NCBI RefSeq assembly: GCF_000308515.1
Contig: NZ_BAFV01000052.1
Location: forward strand, 57,606-121,605
From: Nocardia carnea NBRC 14403
GTDB taxonomy: Bacteria > Actinomycetota > Actinomycetes > Mycobacteriales > Mycobacteriaceae
Direction of reading: 5' to 3'
Length of the DNA stretch: 64,000 nucleotides
Shown: positions 52,131 through 63,013 of the stretch, in pieces
Layout of the letters: every line of letters starts with the position of its first letter
How positions within the stretch are numbered: position 1 is the stretch's first letter
Program-made: the position numbers and the translations under genes
The notes under the pieces: generated by a model
The model's database searches: none
The model's input: the letters and a program-made list of their open reading frames with translations, nothing else
What the model was told of the DNA's origin: nothing

Positions 52131-53782
52131 AGCACATCACCCCGGCCGCAGCCCAGCCGCTCTGGTCGCCCGCGCCTCTTCTCCTACGGCCCTTCGATCG
52201 AGCCGGTACCGCAGTAGCGGCTCCTACGATCCCACCGGCGACATCGGGTACGACCGCACCCGGCGATCTTCGCCGCCTGGCACGCCGCGGTTTCCCGGTC
52301 GGCGTCACCCTCGCCGTGGCACTGGGCACGATCCTGTCGCTGGCCCCCGGCCTGCTCCCCCGCTCCGCCGCCGCCCAGGCCGTCCTCACCTCCGTGCTGG
52401 TCGTCACCCTGCTGGGTATCGCACGACTCACCGGGTCCCTGTTCTCCCGCCGCCGGCCCAACGCCCCGGGGCGACACCTGCTCCGCCGGAAACCCCGCTC
52501 TCGCATCGCGGGCACATCCGGCACGCTGCGCACCGACGGCCCGTCGCCCACAACGGCCGTGCACACGCTCTCCTACGGGCGCCCGGGCATACTCCCCCTT
52601 CGACGGGACGTACGGACAGGGCGCCTACGCCGATCGGTCTCGGACCGATTCGCCGGTGTGCCTACTGTGCGGCATCTGATGCTCGCGACCGCCGGCGCCG
52701 GTGTGGTGGCCTCGGTGGTGCATGCGGCGTCGTGGCAGAACACCCTGCGCGACGCCATGGGCGTCGCGCGCATCGGACCGGAGTACTGGGCGTTCTGGGC
52801 GGTGGGGTCGCTGGTGCTCACCATCGTCCTGGTGGCCGCGGGTTCCGGGGCCGGCCGGTTGCTGCGGCGGATCGGGTGGTCGCGGGGGGTGGCGATGGCG
52901 GTGGTCGCGGCGCTGCCGGTGGCTTTCTTCGGGATTCCGGGGATTGCGGCGGCGAGTGGCGGGGGCGCCGAGTCCGGACTCGTGCAGCCCGCGGCGACAA
53001 CTCGATCCGGTAGCGCCGAATCCCTGGTGAGCTGGGACTCGCTGGGTCGCGAGGGGCAGCGGTTCGTGACGAACGGCCCGGCCGGGGCCGTGCGGGTGTA
53101 TGTGGGGTTGCGGTCGGCGCCCGATCCGGCGTCGCGGGCCGAACTCGCGGTCCGGGAACTCGACCGGGCCGGCGGATTCGACCGTGCGCATCTGGTGATC
53201 GCCGTACCCACCGGTTCGGGGTGGGTGGACGCGCGGGCCCTGCGCGGGTTCGGGGACCGGTTCGGTGCGGATTTCGCGGTGACGGCGTTGCAGTACTCAC
53301 ACCTGCCGAGCTGGGCGACGTTCGTACTGGGCCGGGATTCGGCCGCGGCATCCGCCCGCGCGCTCTTCACCGCCATCGAACAACATGCCGCGACCTTGCC
53401 GGACCCGCCGCGACTGCACCTGTACGGGCAGAGCCTGGGCGCGCTCGGGGGTAGCGCGGTGTTCGCCGGGGCGGCCGAACAGAACCGCCGGGTGTGTTCG
53501 GTGCTGTGGTCGGGTATGCCGGGCGGCGGTGGCCGGGAAGCCGGGGCGCGGACGGCGGTCCTGGCCAATACCTCCGACCCGGTAGTGCACTGGTCACCCG
53601 ATCTGCTGTGGCGTCCGCCGAATCTCAGCGGCGCACGCCGGGATGCCCCGGCCCCTGGTTGGCTGCCGGTGGTGAGTTTTGTCCAAACCACCGCCGACCT
53701 GCTGGGAGCCCTGTCTGCGCCACCCGGCCACGGTCACCGCTACGACACGGACCAGGGCACCGCGCTACCCGGCTGCGCATAG
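52127..53782 (+). CDS. membrane alpha/beta hydrolase (Abhydrolase_9)
   Basis: 551 residues from the ATG at 52127 with GGAG upstream. N-terminal membrane part with several helices (LAVALGTILSLAPGLL, MLATAGAGVVASVVHA, FWAVGSLVLTIVLVAA, MAVVAALPVAFFGI) corresponds to the Abhydrolase_9_N domain; the C-terminus is Abhydrolase_9 with GREGQRFVTNGP, nucleophile LYGQSLGALGG and NTSDPVVHWSPDLL. Lipase/esterase activity in the envelope is likely. Translationally coupled to the PLA2-like gene, suggesting joint lipid processing. Confidence 0.85.
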   Translation: MKHITPAAAQPLWSPAPLLLRPFDRAGTAVAAPTIPPATSGTTAPGDLRRLARRGFPVGVTLAVALGTILSLAPGLLPRSAAAQAVLTSVLVVTLLGIARLTGSLFSRRRPNAPGRHLLRRKPRSRIAGTSGTLRTDGPSPTTAVHTLSYGRPGILPLRRDVRTGRLRRSVSDRFAGVPTVRHLMLATAGAGVVASVVHAASWQNTLRDAMGVARIGPEYWAFWAVGSLVLTIVLVAAGSGAGRLLRRIGWSRGVAMAVVAALPVAFFGIPGIAAASGGGAESGLVQPAATTRSGSAESLVSWDSLGREGQRFVTNGPAGAVRVYVGLRSAPDPASRAELAVRELDRAGGFDRAHLVIAVPTGSGWVDARALRGFGDRFGADFAVTALQYSHLPSWATFVLGRDSAAASARALFTAIEQHAATLPDPPRLHLYGQSLGALGGSAVFAGAAEQNRRVCSVLWSGMPGGGGREAGARTAVLANTSDPVVHWSPDLLWRPPNLSGARRDAPAPGWLPVVSFVQTTADLLGALSAPPGHGHRYDTDQGTALPGCA

Positions 53783-53906
53783 CGCCGGACCGCGGTTCCC
53801 GCGAGTTTGCCCGCTGGATGCGGGCGCGCCACCGTGCCCGCACCGGCCGGTACCGCCTACGGTGCCGTTCGGAAACGCACAGGCTCTGCCCTTAAGGTGT
53901 CCCACC

Positions 53907-54854
<948 letters not shown>

Positions 54855-54885
54855 CCCCGTCTATAACACGTTCTAGTTTGGGGGC

Positions 54886-55332
54886 GTGCTTGTTGTGGAC
54901 GATGTGGTCGAAGTGGATGCCCCCGCCGACGTGGTGTGGTCGGTCCTCACCGATTTCGACCGGTACAGCGACTGGAATCCCTTCATCGGTCGCTGCCGCG
55001 CGGACCTGACCGTCGGTGCGCCGATCGATATGCGGGTCCAGCAGCTGATGCCGCTGCCGATTCCCATGCGCGAATGGATCCACACCGTCACCGCGGGCCG
55101 GGAGTTCGGTTACTCGATGAAACCGATCCCGCTCGGCGCGCTCCGCAGCAACCGCACCCACACACTGACGCCCCTCGGCGACAACCGCACCCGCTACGAA
55201 TCGCATTTCGAACTCGCCGGATGGCTCGCGCCCCTGGTCGGCCTGCTGTTCGGACGCGGTTTCCGGCGCGGTTTCCCCGGTATGACCACCGCGGTGGAAT
55301 GCGAAGCCGAACGCCGGCACACGGCGGCATAA
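54886..55332 (+). CDS. SRPBCC (START-like) domain protein
   Basis: 148 residues from a GTG. Polyketide_cyc2/START fold: DVVEVDAPADVVWSVLTDFDRYSDWNPFIGRCRADL at the start and a long C-terminal helix. Such proteins bind hydrophobic ligands in a cavity; enzyme role unknown. Starts 32 bp after the PLA2-like gene 2 and may be its last operon gene. Confidence 0.75.
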   Translation: MLVVDDVVEVDAPADVVWSVLTDFDRYSDWNPFIGRCRADLTVGAPIDMRVQQLMPLPIPMREWIHTVTAGREFGYSMKPIPLGALRSNRTHTLTPLGDNRTRYESHFELAGWLAPLVGLLFGRGFRRGFPGMTTAVECEAERRHTAA

Positions 55333-55534
55333 TCCGCGCCGCACCGAGTCACCTCACGCGGCGCGAGTCACGACCCCAGCGCCCACGCTCACGGAACAGC
55401 GATCGGCCGCGACCTGTCACTGCCGGTTCGGCCCGCCGCTCGTCCTCGAGTGGCGGGGCCGTTGGAAGACCGCGGGCGGTGACCCGTAAAGGATCACCGC
55501 CCGCGACCACGTTCTGTGGTGTTCTACAACAAGC

Positions 55535-57007
55535 TCAGGCGATCGGCCCGCGCGCCGCCTCATAGGCCGCGCCTACTCGGTACAACCGGTCGTCGGCCAG
55601 GGCGGGCGCCATGATCTGCAGGCCCACCGGCATACCGTCGTCGCGGCTGAGACCCGACGGCACCGACATCGCCGGATGCCCGGCCAGGTTGGTGGGCAGG
55701 GTGCACAGATCCGACAGGTACATCGCCAGCGGATCGTCGACCTTTTCGCCGAGCTTCCACGGAGTGAACGGGCTGGTCGGCGAGATCAGCACATCCACCT
55801 GTTCGTAGGCCTGCTCGAAATCGCGGGCGATCAGGGTCCGCACCTTGAGCGCCTGACCGTAATAGGCGTCGTAGTACCCGGCCGACAACGCGTACGTGCC
55901 GATCATGATGCGCCGCTTCACCTCGGGCCCGAACCCGGCGGCCCGGGTGGCGGCCATGACCTGTTCGGCGCTGTGCTTACCGTCGTCGTCGACGCGCAGG
56001 CCGTACCGCATGGCGTCGAAGCGGGCCAGGTTGGAGGAGACCTCGCTGGGCAGGATCAGATAGTAGGACGCCAGCGCGTACTCGAAATGCGGGCAGGACA
56101 CCTCGACCACTTCCGCGCCGAGCTCCTTCAGCACACCCACCGCGGCATCGAAGGAGGCCAGCACGCCCTGCTGGTAGCTGTCGGAATGCAGTTCCTTGAC
56201 CACACCGATCTTCACACCGCGCAGATCCCCGCCCGCACCCCGGCGCGCGGCCTCGACCACCGCCGGCACCGGCACGTTGCGGGAGGTCGAATCGCGCGGA
56301 TCGTGTCCGGCGATCACCTCGTGCAGCAGCGCGGTGTCCAGTACGGTCCGGGCGCAGGGTCCGCCCTGATCCAGCGAGGACGCGCAGGCGACCAGCCCGT
56401 ACCGCGACACCGTGCCGTAGGTGGGCTTGGTGCCGACGGTCGCGGTAACCGCGGCCGGCTGCCGGATCGACCCGCCGGTATCGGTACCGATCGCCAGCGG
56501 CGCCTGATACGAGGCCAGCGCCGCCGCCGAACCACCACCCGAGCCGCCGGGGATTCGCCCGGTATCCCACGGGTTCTTGGTCGGCCCGTACGCGGAGTTC
56601 TCGGTGGACGAACCCATCGCGAACTCGTCCATATTCGTTTTCCCGAGAATCGGGATACCGGCGGCACGCAGCCGGGAGGTCAGCGTGGCGTCATAGGGCG
56701 CCACCCAGCCTTCGAGAATCTTCGACGCGCAGGTGGTGGGCATATCGGTCGTGGTGAACACGTCCTTGAGTGCCAGCGGCACCCCGGCCAGCGGTGAGGC
56801 CGGCGCTTTCCCGTCGGCGAGCGCCGTATCGACCTCGGCCGCGGCCGCCAGCGCCTGCTCACCGGCGATATGCAGGAAGGCGTGATAATCGCCGTCGACC
56901 TCGGCGATCCGGTCCAGATGCGCCCGGGTCACCTCCACCGACGACACTTCCCGGTCGTGGATCTTGGCGGCGAGCTCGGACGCCTCGAGCTGAGTCAGGT
57001 CGCTCAT
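55535..57007 (-). CDS. gatA: Asp-tRNA(Asn)/Glu-tRNA(Gln) amidotransferase subunit A
   Basis: 490 residues. Amidase signature with catalytic Lys-Ser-Ser: LALKDVF, GSSTENSAYG, PGGSGGGSAAA and GTDTGGSIRQPAA. Releases ammonia from glutamine or asparagine for the GatB reaction. Starts within the gatC stop (ATGA overlap). A 16-kb block separates it from pfkA. Confidence 0.97.
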   Translation of the reverse strand: MSDLTQLEASELAAKIHDREVSSVEVTRAHLDRIAEVDGDYHAFLHIAGEQALAAAAEVDTALADGKAPASPLAGVPLALKDVFTTTDMPTTCASKILEGWVAPYDATLTSRLRAAGIPILGKTNMDEFAMGSSTENSAYGPTKNPWDTGRIPGGSGGGSAAALASYQAPLAIGTDTGGSIRQPAAVTATVGTKPTYGTVSRYGLVACASSLDQGGPCARTVLDTALLHEVIAGHDPRDSTSRNVPVPAVVEAARRGAGGDLRGVKIGVVKELHSDSYQQGVLASFDAAVGVLKELGAEVVEVSCPHFEYALASYYLILPSEVSSNLARFDAMRYGLRVDDDGKHSAEQVMAATRAAGFGPEVKRRIMIGTYALSAGYYDAYYGQALKVRTLIARDFEQAYEQVDVLISPTSPFTPWKLGEKVDDPLAMYLSDLCTLPTNLAGHPAMSVPSGLSRDDGMPVGLQIMAPALADDRLYRVGAAYEAARGPIA

Positions 57008-57303
57008 TCGCCCTCTCCCAGGATCTGCGGCACCAGGAACCGCTGGTCTTCACTGGCCGGTGCACCGGACAGGGCCTGTTCGGGGCTGAGCCCGGGACGG
57101 ACCTCGTCGGGGCGGGACACGTTCGTCACCGGATCGGGTGACGGCGTGGCCGGAACATCGGCGGCGGCCACCTCGGAGATGGTCGCCACATGGCTGAGGA
57201 TCGAATCCAGCTGTCCGGCGAACTGATCGAGTTCGGCCTCGGACAGGGCGAGCCTGGACAGCCGGGCGAGGTGTGCGACCTCGTCGCGGGAGATGGCGGT
57301 CAC
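57004..57303 (-). CDS. gatC: Asp-tRNA(Asn)/Glu-tRNA(Gln) amidotransferase subunit C
   Basis: 99 residues from the GTG at 57303 with AAAGGGG upstream. GatC pattern: ISRDEVAHLARLSRLALSEAELDQFAGQLDSIL, then LRPDEV-like VSRPDEVRPGLSPEQAL. Small scaffold that joins GatA and GatB. The longer frame upstream to 57348 has no ribosome site. Confidence 0.95.
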   Translation of the reverse strand: MTAISRDEVAHLARLSRLALSEAELDQFAGQLDSILSHVATISEVAAADVPATPSPDPVTNVSRPDEVRPGLSPEQALSGAPASEDQRFLVPQILGEGE

Positions 57304-57550
57304 CGCGAACCCCTTTCGGCGTGTAGTTCGGATACGGATCACGAGCAACGAACAGCCTAATGGTGCCGCCGCGCGGGGTCGGTCGCGAGGCCACAGGAGT
57401 ACCTCGGGCCACCCGATTCACACCGTTCGCTATCGTTGCGCGGCGGTCAGCGCGCACAATTCGAGTCGATAACCGCCCGAAATGGGTGTAAGGATGGGCA
57501 GACCGGGTATTCGTTCAGAGCCTCGGCCGCAGAAGGAAAGGGAAACGCAC

Positions 57551-58202
57551 GTGTCATATCTGCTCCGCGTGCAACTTCCGGATCGTCCGGGAAGCCTCGG
57601 GTCATTGGCGGTGGCACTCGGCACCGTCGGCGCCGATATCCTCTCGCTGGACGTGGTCGAACGGGGCGCTGGTTTCGCCGTGGACGATCTGGTGGTCGAG
57701 ATCGCCCCGAACGCACTTCCCGATACGCTCATCACCGCCGCGGAATCGCTCGGTGACGTGCGAGTCGATTCGATCCGGCCCTATTCCGGTGTTCTCGACA
57801 CCCACCGCGAACTCGAACTCATCGACAATGTGGCCAACGCCCGCGACGACCGCCTACAGGTCCTGGTCGACGGTATTCCGCGGGTGCTGCGGGTGGGCTG
57901 GAGCACGGTGCTCGATATCGGTCCGCAGGGTGCCTACCGGCTGGTCGGCAGCCAGAGCGCGCCACAGACGCAGGCGGCTTCGGTGCCGTGGATGCCGTTG
58001 CAGAAACCGCTTGCCCTCGACGCCGACGCGGACTTGGGTGCCCGAGATCTGGCGCGATATGGATACCAAGATGGCCGCCGCGCCACTGGGGCCGTCCAGT
58101 AAGGCGCTGCTGCTCGGCCGTCCCGGTGGACCCGATTTCCGGCCGTCGGAGGTGGCGCGCCTCGGCTATCTCGCCGGAATCGTCGCCACCGTCCTGGGCT
58201 GA
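57551..58202 (+). pseudogene. ACT-domain protein with a 1-bp frameshift
   Basis: GTG at 57551 with AAGGAAAGGG upstream; homologue of Rv3013. Two ACT-like parts: YLLRVQLPDRPGSLGSLAVALGTVGADILSLDVVE, and a second half with RLQVLVDGIPRVLRVGWS. At about 58034 the frame shifts: the current frame ends at 58102 (184 residues), while the +1 frame continues with the expected WVPEIWRDMDTKMAAAPLGP and ends ...GYLAGIVATVLG at 58202. An extra t in gacttggg accounts for it. Could be a sequencing error or a recent mutation. Amino-acid binding regulator by family. Confidence 0.8.
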
Positions 58203-58213
58203 GGGCCCGGTAA

Positions 58214-58543
58214 CTACTTTCCGGGCTCGACGATCTGCCACCGATCCGGTTTACCGGGCGGGTAGGCGACGGTGAGCGTATCGCCGACGGCCGGCCAGTA
58301 GGCCGCATCCCAGACCAGCCGCCCGTACACCACTTTCCCGGGTTCGGATGGGCCGGAAAGGTTTCCGGTGAGGGTGACGAACTGCTCGCCCATCTCCTCG
58401 GGCCGCGGGCTCACCCCGGTGAGATACAGCGATCCGATCTCGGCGTCCTGCGGCATCGCGGTACCCCGCCGCCCCCGGAACACCAGGACCAGCATCCCGA
58501 CCAATGCGGCCACCATGACCGCCAGCATCGCCAGTTCGAACAC
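58214..58543 (-). CDS. small membrane-anchored protein
   Basis: 109 residues from the GTG at 58543. One N-terminal membrane helix (FELAMLAVMVAALVGMLVLVF) then a soluble beta-rich domain (EQFVTLTGNLSGPSEPGKVVYGRLVWDAAYWPAVGDTLTVAYPPGK) that resembles an OB- or SH3-like fold. No function recognised. Converges on the ACT gene with an 11-bp gap. Confidence 0.65.
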   Translation of the reverse strand: MFELAMLAVMVAALVGMLVLVFRGRRGTAMPQDAEIGSLYLTGVSPRPEEMGEQFVTLTGNLSGPSEPGKVVYGRLVWDAAYWPAVGDTLTVAYPPGKPDRWQIVEPGK

Positions 58544-58866
58544 ACCCCCATGGTAGGCGCACCGCGCCCGACCTTCGCCCATGTATGCCGACACGCCCAC
58601 AACGGCGCCAGGCTGCTCGTCCCGTATCGCCGTCGATGGGCGGGCCTGCCCGCCGATGTTCGGAGTCGACCCGAACTCACGCAGCGATACGGCACTGGGC
58701 CCGTTGAACCCGGACGGCGGAATGTTCCCGCCGAACCCTGTGCACCGTAGAAAGATCGGCCGCCCCCGCCGGAAAGCTCCTATTTGTGCGACACCACCGT
58801 CATCGGCGCATCAGCCCACCATCACGGGGTATTCGGGGAGTACCGATGTGGAAGGAAAAGATCGTC

Positions 58867-59100
58867 ATGCCGGACTCATCGATCAGAGCAGGTGCCATGG
58901 GAAGCCGAGTAGTAAGCATTGTCATCCTCGTCTGGTTCGTGGCGGGGCTGGTCGCCGCCGGGCAGCGCGGTTATTTCAACGAACCGCCCGCCGAGTGCTC
59001 CCACGCCGCGACGCTGGCGGTTACAGTTCTCGCCGGACCACTGAACTACATGGGAATGAACCCCAAAATGGGGTGCACGATCCCGCAACCGAGCACCTAG
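58867..59100 (+). CDS. small exported/membrane protein
   Basis: 77 residues from the ATG at 58867, preceded by AAGGAAAAG; an ATG at 58846 is in frame but lacks a ribosome site. A membrane helix (VSIVILVWFVAGLVAAGQRGYF) is followed by a short outside domain with two Cys (AECSHAAT, GCTIPQP) that could form a disulphide. Conserved as a type in actinobacteria by my recollection, function unknown. Confidence 0.65.
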   Translation: MPDSSIRAGAMGSRVVSIVILVWFVAGLVAAGQRGYFNEPPAECSHAATLAVTVLAGPLNYMGMNPKMGCTIPQPST

Positions 59101-59123
59101 CCGGACCCGCGTGCACCGGGTTC

Positions 59124-60368
59124 TCAGGACATCGTGAGCGTGCTCGTACCGGCGTCGGACCGGCGGACGGTCCAGACGCCGGTCCGGGTCCGGGCCGAAC
59201 GGCCGTTACCGCGGTCGACGAGGGCACGGTCGCCGGTGGTGTACACCAATTGCGCGCCGCGGGTGTTGGTTTCGGGGTTCTGGAACAGCTGGATCAGCCG
59301 GTCGGCCTCTTCGACGGTCAGTTGCGCGCCGATATCGTCGACGACGAGCACCTTTCCGGCGTCCAATGCGTCGAGTAGAACCGGAAGCAACCGCAGCAGC
59401 GCCACTGTCGCGGAGGATTCCTCGGCCAGGGTGAACACCGGGTCCACACCGGTGTGGACGAGCCGCAGCCCGACGCCGCGCCGCGCGACCATGCGCGTGT
59501 ACAGCGCGTCGCGGGCATTGCGCATATTGGTCAGTTCGCGGGCCAGCTGCGCCGCGGTGAGACCACTGTCCGATTCCAGTTGCACCGCGTATGCCGCCGA
59601 GCCCGCCGCGCGATCGGTCTGTTCGCCCAGGGCCGCGATATCGGCGTCGAGATCGCGCAGGTAGTCGGCGTAGCCCGGATCGTTCTGTGCGATGAGTAGA
59701 TCGGTGATACCGAGATCGGCGGTCTGCAACAGGGTGAGCAGCCGGGCGGCGTTCTCGGTGGACCGCGACAGATGCGAACCCACCCGCAGCTCGACCGAGT
59801 CGATATCGCCGGTGCCGCGCAACACCTCGAGCATCGTCTCGAACCAGCGGTAGGCCGGCACCAGCGCCTCGGCGTACATCTGCCCGGCCAGGCTCAACAG
59901 CAGCGCGTTCGGGCGCACCAGCGGTATCAGGGCGGTGATCCCGAACCGCGCGGCCTCGAACATGGGCCCGACCCGCACCGCCTCGCCCTCGCGTTCGAAC
60001 ACGATCCGCTTACGCGAGCGCGGATGACTGTAGAGCCATTCGGCCGCGATATCCGCGGCGTCCAGCCGGAACCCGTAGGTGTAGGGCGTCTCCTCGGCGA
60101 TGAACACCGCCTCGAATTCGGAGGGCTGCCCGGTGTGCCCGAGATGCGGCGCCCGCTCCGGCGCGGCGTAGGGATCCCAGCCGGTTACCGAACGCAACAC
60201 CGCCGCCCGCATATGTCCCAGCGCGTCCACGAGGTTCGATTTACCGGCCGCCGGCCCGCCGTGTACCGCGGTCACCGGCACCGCCACCGGCGCACTGCCG
60301 CGGGTCAACCGCAATTCCTGTAGGTCGGCCAGCGATTTGTGGTTGGACACCCGAAAACTGCGCAGCAT
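59124..60368 (-). CDS. AAA ATPase (COG1106/AAA_15-like)
   Basis: 414 residues from the ATG at 60368. Start MLRSFRVSNHKSLADLQEL and Walker A GGPAAGKSNLVDAL belong to the SMC/RecF-like ATPase group; Walker B KVLVVDDIGAQL has Asp-Asp instead of Asp-Glu. The middle part is helical with a C-terminal D-loop/H-loop-like QLVYTTGDRALVDRG. Relatives occur in phage-defence systems, but no nuclease or partner is adjacent. Function unknown. Confidence 0.75.
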   Translation of the reverse strand: MLRSFRVSNHKSLADLQELRLTRGSAPVAVPVTAVHGGPAAGKSNLVDALGHMRAAVLRSVTGWDPYAAPERAPHLGHTGQPSEFEAVFIAEETPYTYGFRLDAADIAAEWLYSHPRSRKRIVFEREGEAVRVGPMFEAARFGITALIPLVRPNALLLSLAGQMYAEALVPAYRWFETMLEVLRGTGDIDSVELRVGSHLSRSTENAARLLTLLQTADLGITDLLIAQNDPGYADYLRDLDADIAALGEQTDRAAGSAAYAVQLESDSGLTAAQLARELTNMRNARDALYTRMVARRGVGLRLVHTGVDPVFTLAEESSATVALLRLLPVLLDALDAGKVLVVDDIGAQLTVEEADRLIQLFQNPETNTRGAQLVYTTGDRALVDRGNGRSARTRTGVWTVRRSDAGTSTLTMS

Positions 60369-60685
60369 CCCGCCATCCTGCCGTGCCCGGCCACCGGACC
60401 GCAGCACCGGGATCGCGCCCGTGTCGCACGCCGCATTCCTGCTCGTATGGTTGCGGCAGCGCCGTTGTCCGGCCCACAGCCCCCATCGGCTCACCGACCG
60501 CCGGTGCTCAGGGGATTCGATCGGCCGCACAGACGATCCCCGCGGCCCCGGCCGTAACCGGGGCGGGTCGGCTTCATGCGCCGGATGTCGGTTTCCGTCA
60601 CGGGGCCGGCGATGGCGGCCGAGCGCGATCGCCGGACCGAAGGTGTCCGCCGGGAAGTGACGCACGCTTCTACGGTGTCTCGGCC

Positions 60686-62869
60686 CTACTCCTGCGGCAG
60701 ATCTTCATCCACCGTGGATTCACCGGCCGGGCGCACCGCGTCCGGACCGGATTCGAGCAGCGTGCGGAAACCGTCCTCGTCGAGGATCGGCACGCCGAGT
60801 TCTTCGGCCTTGGCGGCTTTGGAACCGGGGGAATCACCGATCACCACGAAAGCTGTTTTCTTCGACACCGATCCGGCCGCCTTACCGCCGCGTTGCAGGA
60901 TCGCCTCCTTCGCTCCATCGCGGGAAAAGCCCTGCAGCGATCCGGTGACCACGATCGACAGGCCCTCGAGGTTGCGCGGAATCGATTCGTCGCGTTCGTC
61001 GGCCATCCGGACCCCGGCGGCGCGCCATTTGTCCACGATGGCGCGATGCCAATCGACGGTGAACCATTCCGCGACAGCGGTGGCGATGGTGGGACCGACG
61101 CCCTCGGCCCCCGACAACTCTTCCAGGGAAGCCTGCTCGATCCGTTCCAGGCTGCCGAATTCGGCGGCCAGGGCGCGTGCCGCCGTCGGCCCGACATGGC
61201 GGATGGACAGGCCGACCAGTACCCGCCACAGCGGGACATCCTTGGCGGCGGCGAGATTGTCGAGCAGACGGCGGCCGTTGGCCGAGAGGCTGCCGTTCTT
61301 GTTGATGAACAGCGAAACGTTCTGCAGCCGGTCGGTATCGAGATCGAACAGGTCGCCCTCGTCGGTGATGGCACCGGAATTCAACAGCGCGACCGCCGCC
61401 TCGTAGCCGAGCGCCTCGATATCGAAGGCGCCGCGGCCGGCCACATGGAATACCCGTTCCCGCAGCTGGGCGGGGCAGGTGCGCTGGTTGGGGCAGCGGA
61501 TATCGGCGTCGCCCTCTTTCTCGTAGGCCAGTTCGGTACCGCATTCGGGGCAGTGGGTCGGCATCACGAATTCGCGTTCGTCGCCGGTGCGGGCATCCAC
61601 GACCGGGCCCAGCACTTCCGGAATCACATCGCCGGCCTTGCGAATCGTGACGGTATCGCCGATCAGTACCCCCTTGCGCACCACCTCGGCGGCATTGTGC
61701 AGTGTCGCCATCGCGACCGTGGACCCAGCGATCACCACCGGTTCCATTACCGCGAACGGCGTGACCCGCCCCGTGCGCCCGACGTTCACCGCGATATTGC
61801 GCAGCTTCGTGGTGGCTTCTTCGGGCGGATACTTGTAGGCGATGGCCCAGCGCGGCGCCCGGGAGGTGGAACCGAGGCGGCGCTGCAGCAGCAGCTCGTC
61901 GACCTTCACCACCAGACCGTCGATCTCGTGCTCGATATCGTGCCGGTGTTCGGCCCAGTAGGCGATCCGCGCGAGCACCGCATCCACCCCGCTGACCAGC
62001 TCGGTATGCGACGACACCGGCAACCCCCAGGCGGCGAGCGCCCGGTAGGCCTCGTGCTGGGAACGCGGAGTGAACCCCTCGGTCCGCCCGAGACCGTGGC
62101 AGATCATCCGCAACCGCCGCCGCGAGGTGACCGACGGATCCTTCTGCCGCAGCGAACCGGCCGCGGTATTCCGCGGATTCGCGTACGGCGGTTTGCCGTC
62201 GGCCACGATCGCGGCATTGAGTGTTTCGAAATCCTCGAGCCGGAAGTACACCTCACCGCGCACTTCCAGCAGTTCGGGTACCGGAAATTCCGCGGTGGCC
62301 GTCAATTCGCCGGGGATGTCTTCGATGGTGCGCGCGTTGAGTGTGACGTCCTCACCGGTGCGCCCGTCCCCGCGGGTGGCGCCGCGCACCAGTTTGCCGT
62401 CGCGGTAGACCAGGTTCAGCGCCACCCCATCGATCTTGACCTCGCACAGATAGTGCAGACCGGGGCCGGTTTCCTCCTCGACCCGCGCCGCCCACGCCCG
62501 CATATCGGCCTCGGAGAAGGCGTTGTCCAGGGAGAGCATCCGCTCGAGATGATCCACCGGCGTGAAATCGGTGGCGAATCCGCCGCCCACCAACTGGGTG
62601 GGCGAATCCGGAGTCCGCAGATCGGGATACTGTTCCTCCAGCGCCAGCAACTGCTGGAACAGCCGGTCGAATTCGCCGTCGGAGATGATCGGCGCATCCC
62701 GGACATAGTAGCGGAACTGATGTTCGCGCACCGTATCGGCGAGCTCCTGCCAACGCACGCGCTCCTCCCCGGCGGCCGGCGCGGGCGCGGCCTCGCCGGT
62801 GGAAGTATCCCGTTCGGTGGGGGTTCCGATCTCGCTCACATCTCGCAGATTAGTCCAGTCCACCGACAC
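60686..62869 (-). CDS. ligA: NAD-dependent DNA ligase
   Basis: 727 residues (a GTG at residue 11, VSEIGTPT, is an alternative start). Ia domain, adenylation domain with catalytic Lys in CEVKIDGVALNLVY, OB-fold, zinc finger (CPECG...CPNQRTCPAQ), helix-hairpin-helix repeats and a C-terminal BRCT (LEGLSIVVTGSLQGFSRDGAKEAIL). Seals nicks in replication and repair, using NAD+. Synteny with Rv3014c. Confidence 0.97.
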   Translation of the reverse strand: MSVDWTNLRDVSEIGTPTERDTSTGEAAPAPAAGEERVRWQELADTVREHQFRYYVRDAPIISDGEFDRLFQQLLALEEQYPDLRTPDSPTQLVGGGFATDFTPVDHLERMLSLDNAFSEADMRAWAARVEEETGPGLHYLCEVKIDGVALNLVYRDGKLVRGATRGDGRTGEDVTLNARTIEDIPGELTATAEFPVPELLEVRGEVYFRLEDFETLNAAIVADGKPPYANPRNTAAGSLRQKDPSVTSRRRLRMICHGLGRTEGFTPRSQHEAYRALAAWGLPVSSHTELVSGVDAVLARIAYWAEHRHDIEHEIDGLVVKVDELLLQRRLGSTSRAPRWAIAYKYPPEEATTKLRNIAVNVGRTGRVTPFAVMEPVVIAGSTVAMATLHNAAEVVRKGVLIGDTVTIRKAGDVIPEVLGPVVDARTGDEREFVMPTHCPECGTELAYEKEGDADIRCPNQRTCPAQLRERVFHVAGRGAFDIEALGYEAAVALLNSGAITDEGDLFDLDTDRLQNVSLFINKNGSLSANGRRLLDNLAAAKDVPLWRVLVGLSIRHVGPTAARALAAEFGSLERIEQASLEELSGAEGVGPTIATAVAEWFTVDWHRAIVDKWRAAGVRMADERDESIPRNLEGLSIVVTGSLQGFSRDGAKEAILQRGGKAAGSVSKKTAFVVIGDSPGSKAAKAEELGVPILDEDGFRTLLESGPDAVRPAGESTVDEDLPQE

Positions 62870-63013
62870 TTCGACTCACCGTAATGGCACGTCGCCGCCC
62901 TGGGCCGAGCGAATCGACCCGCCCCGAGTATGGCCCGCGGTGAACTCGTCGGAACCCGGTCCGCTGCGGTCGCGCGACAGGCGTAGGCGGCCGAACACAC
63001 TACGCATCGCGGG

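Noticed and set aside
59124..60368. AAA ATPase as part of a phage-defence system
   Set aside because: No nuclease, protease or toxin partner next to it; neighbours are housekeeping genes.
60383..62884. 833-codon open frame antisense to ligA
   Set aside because: Antisense open frames are expected at this GC level; the composition is that of reversed coding sequence and ligA is certain.
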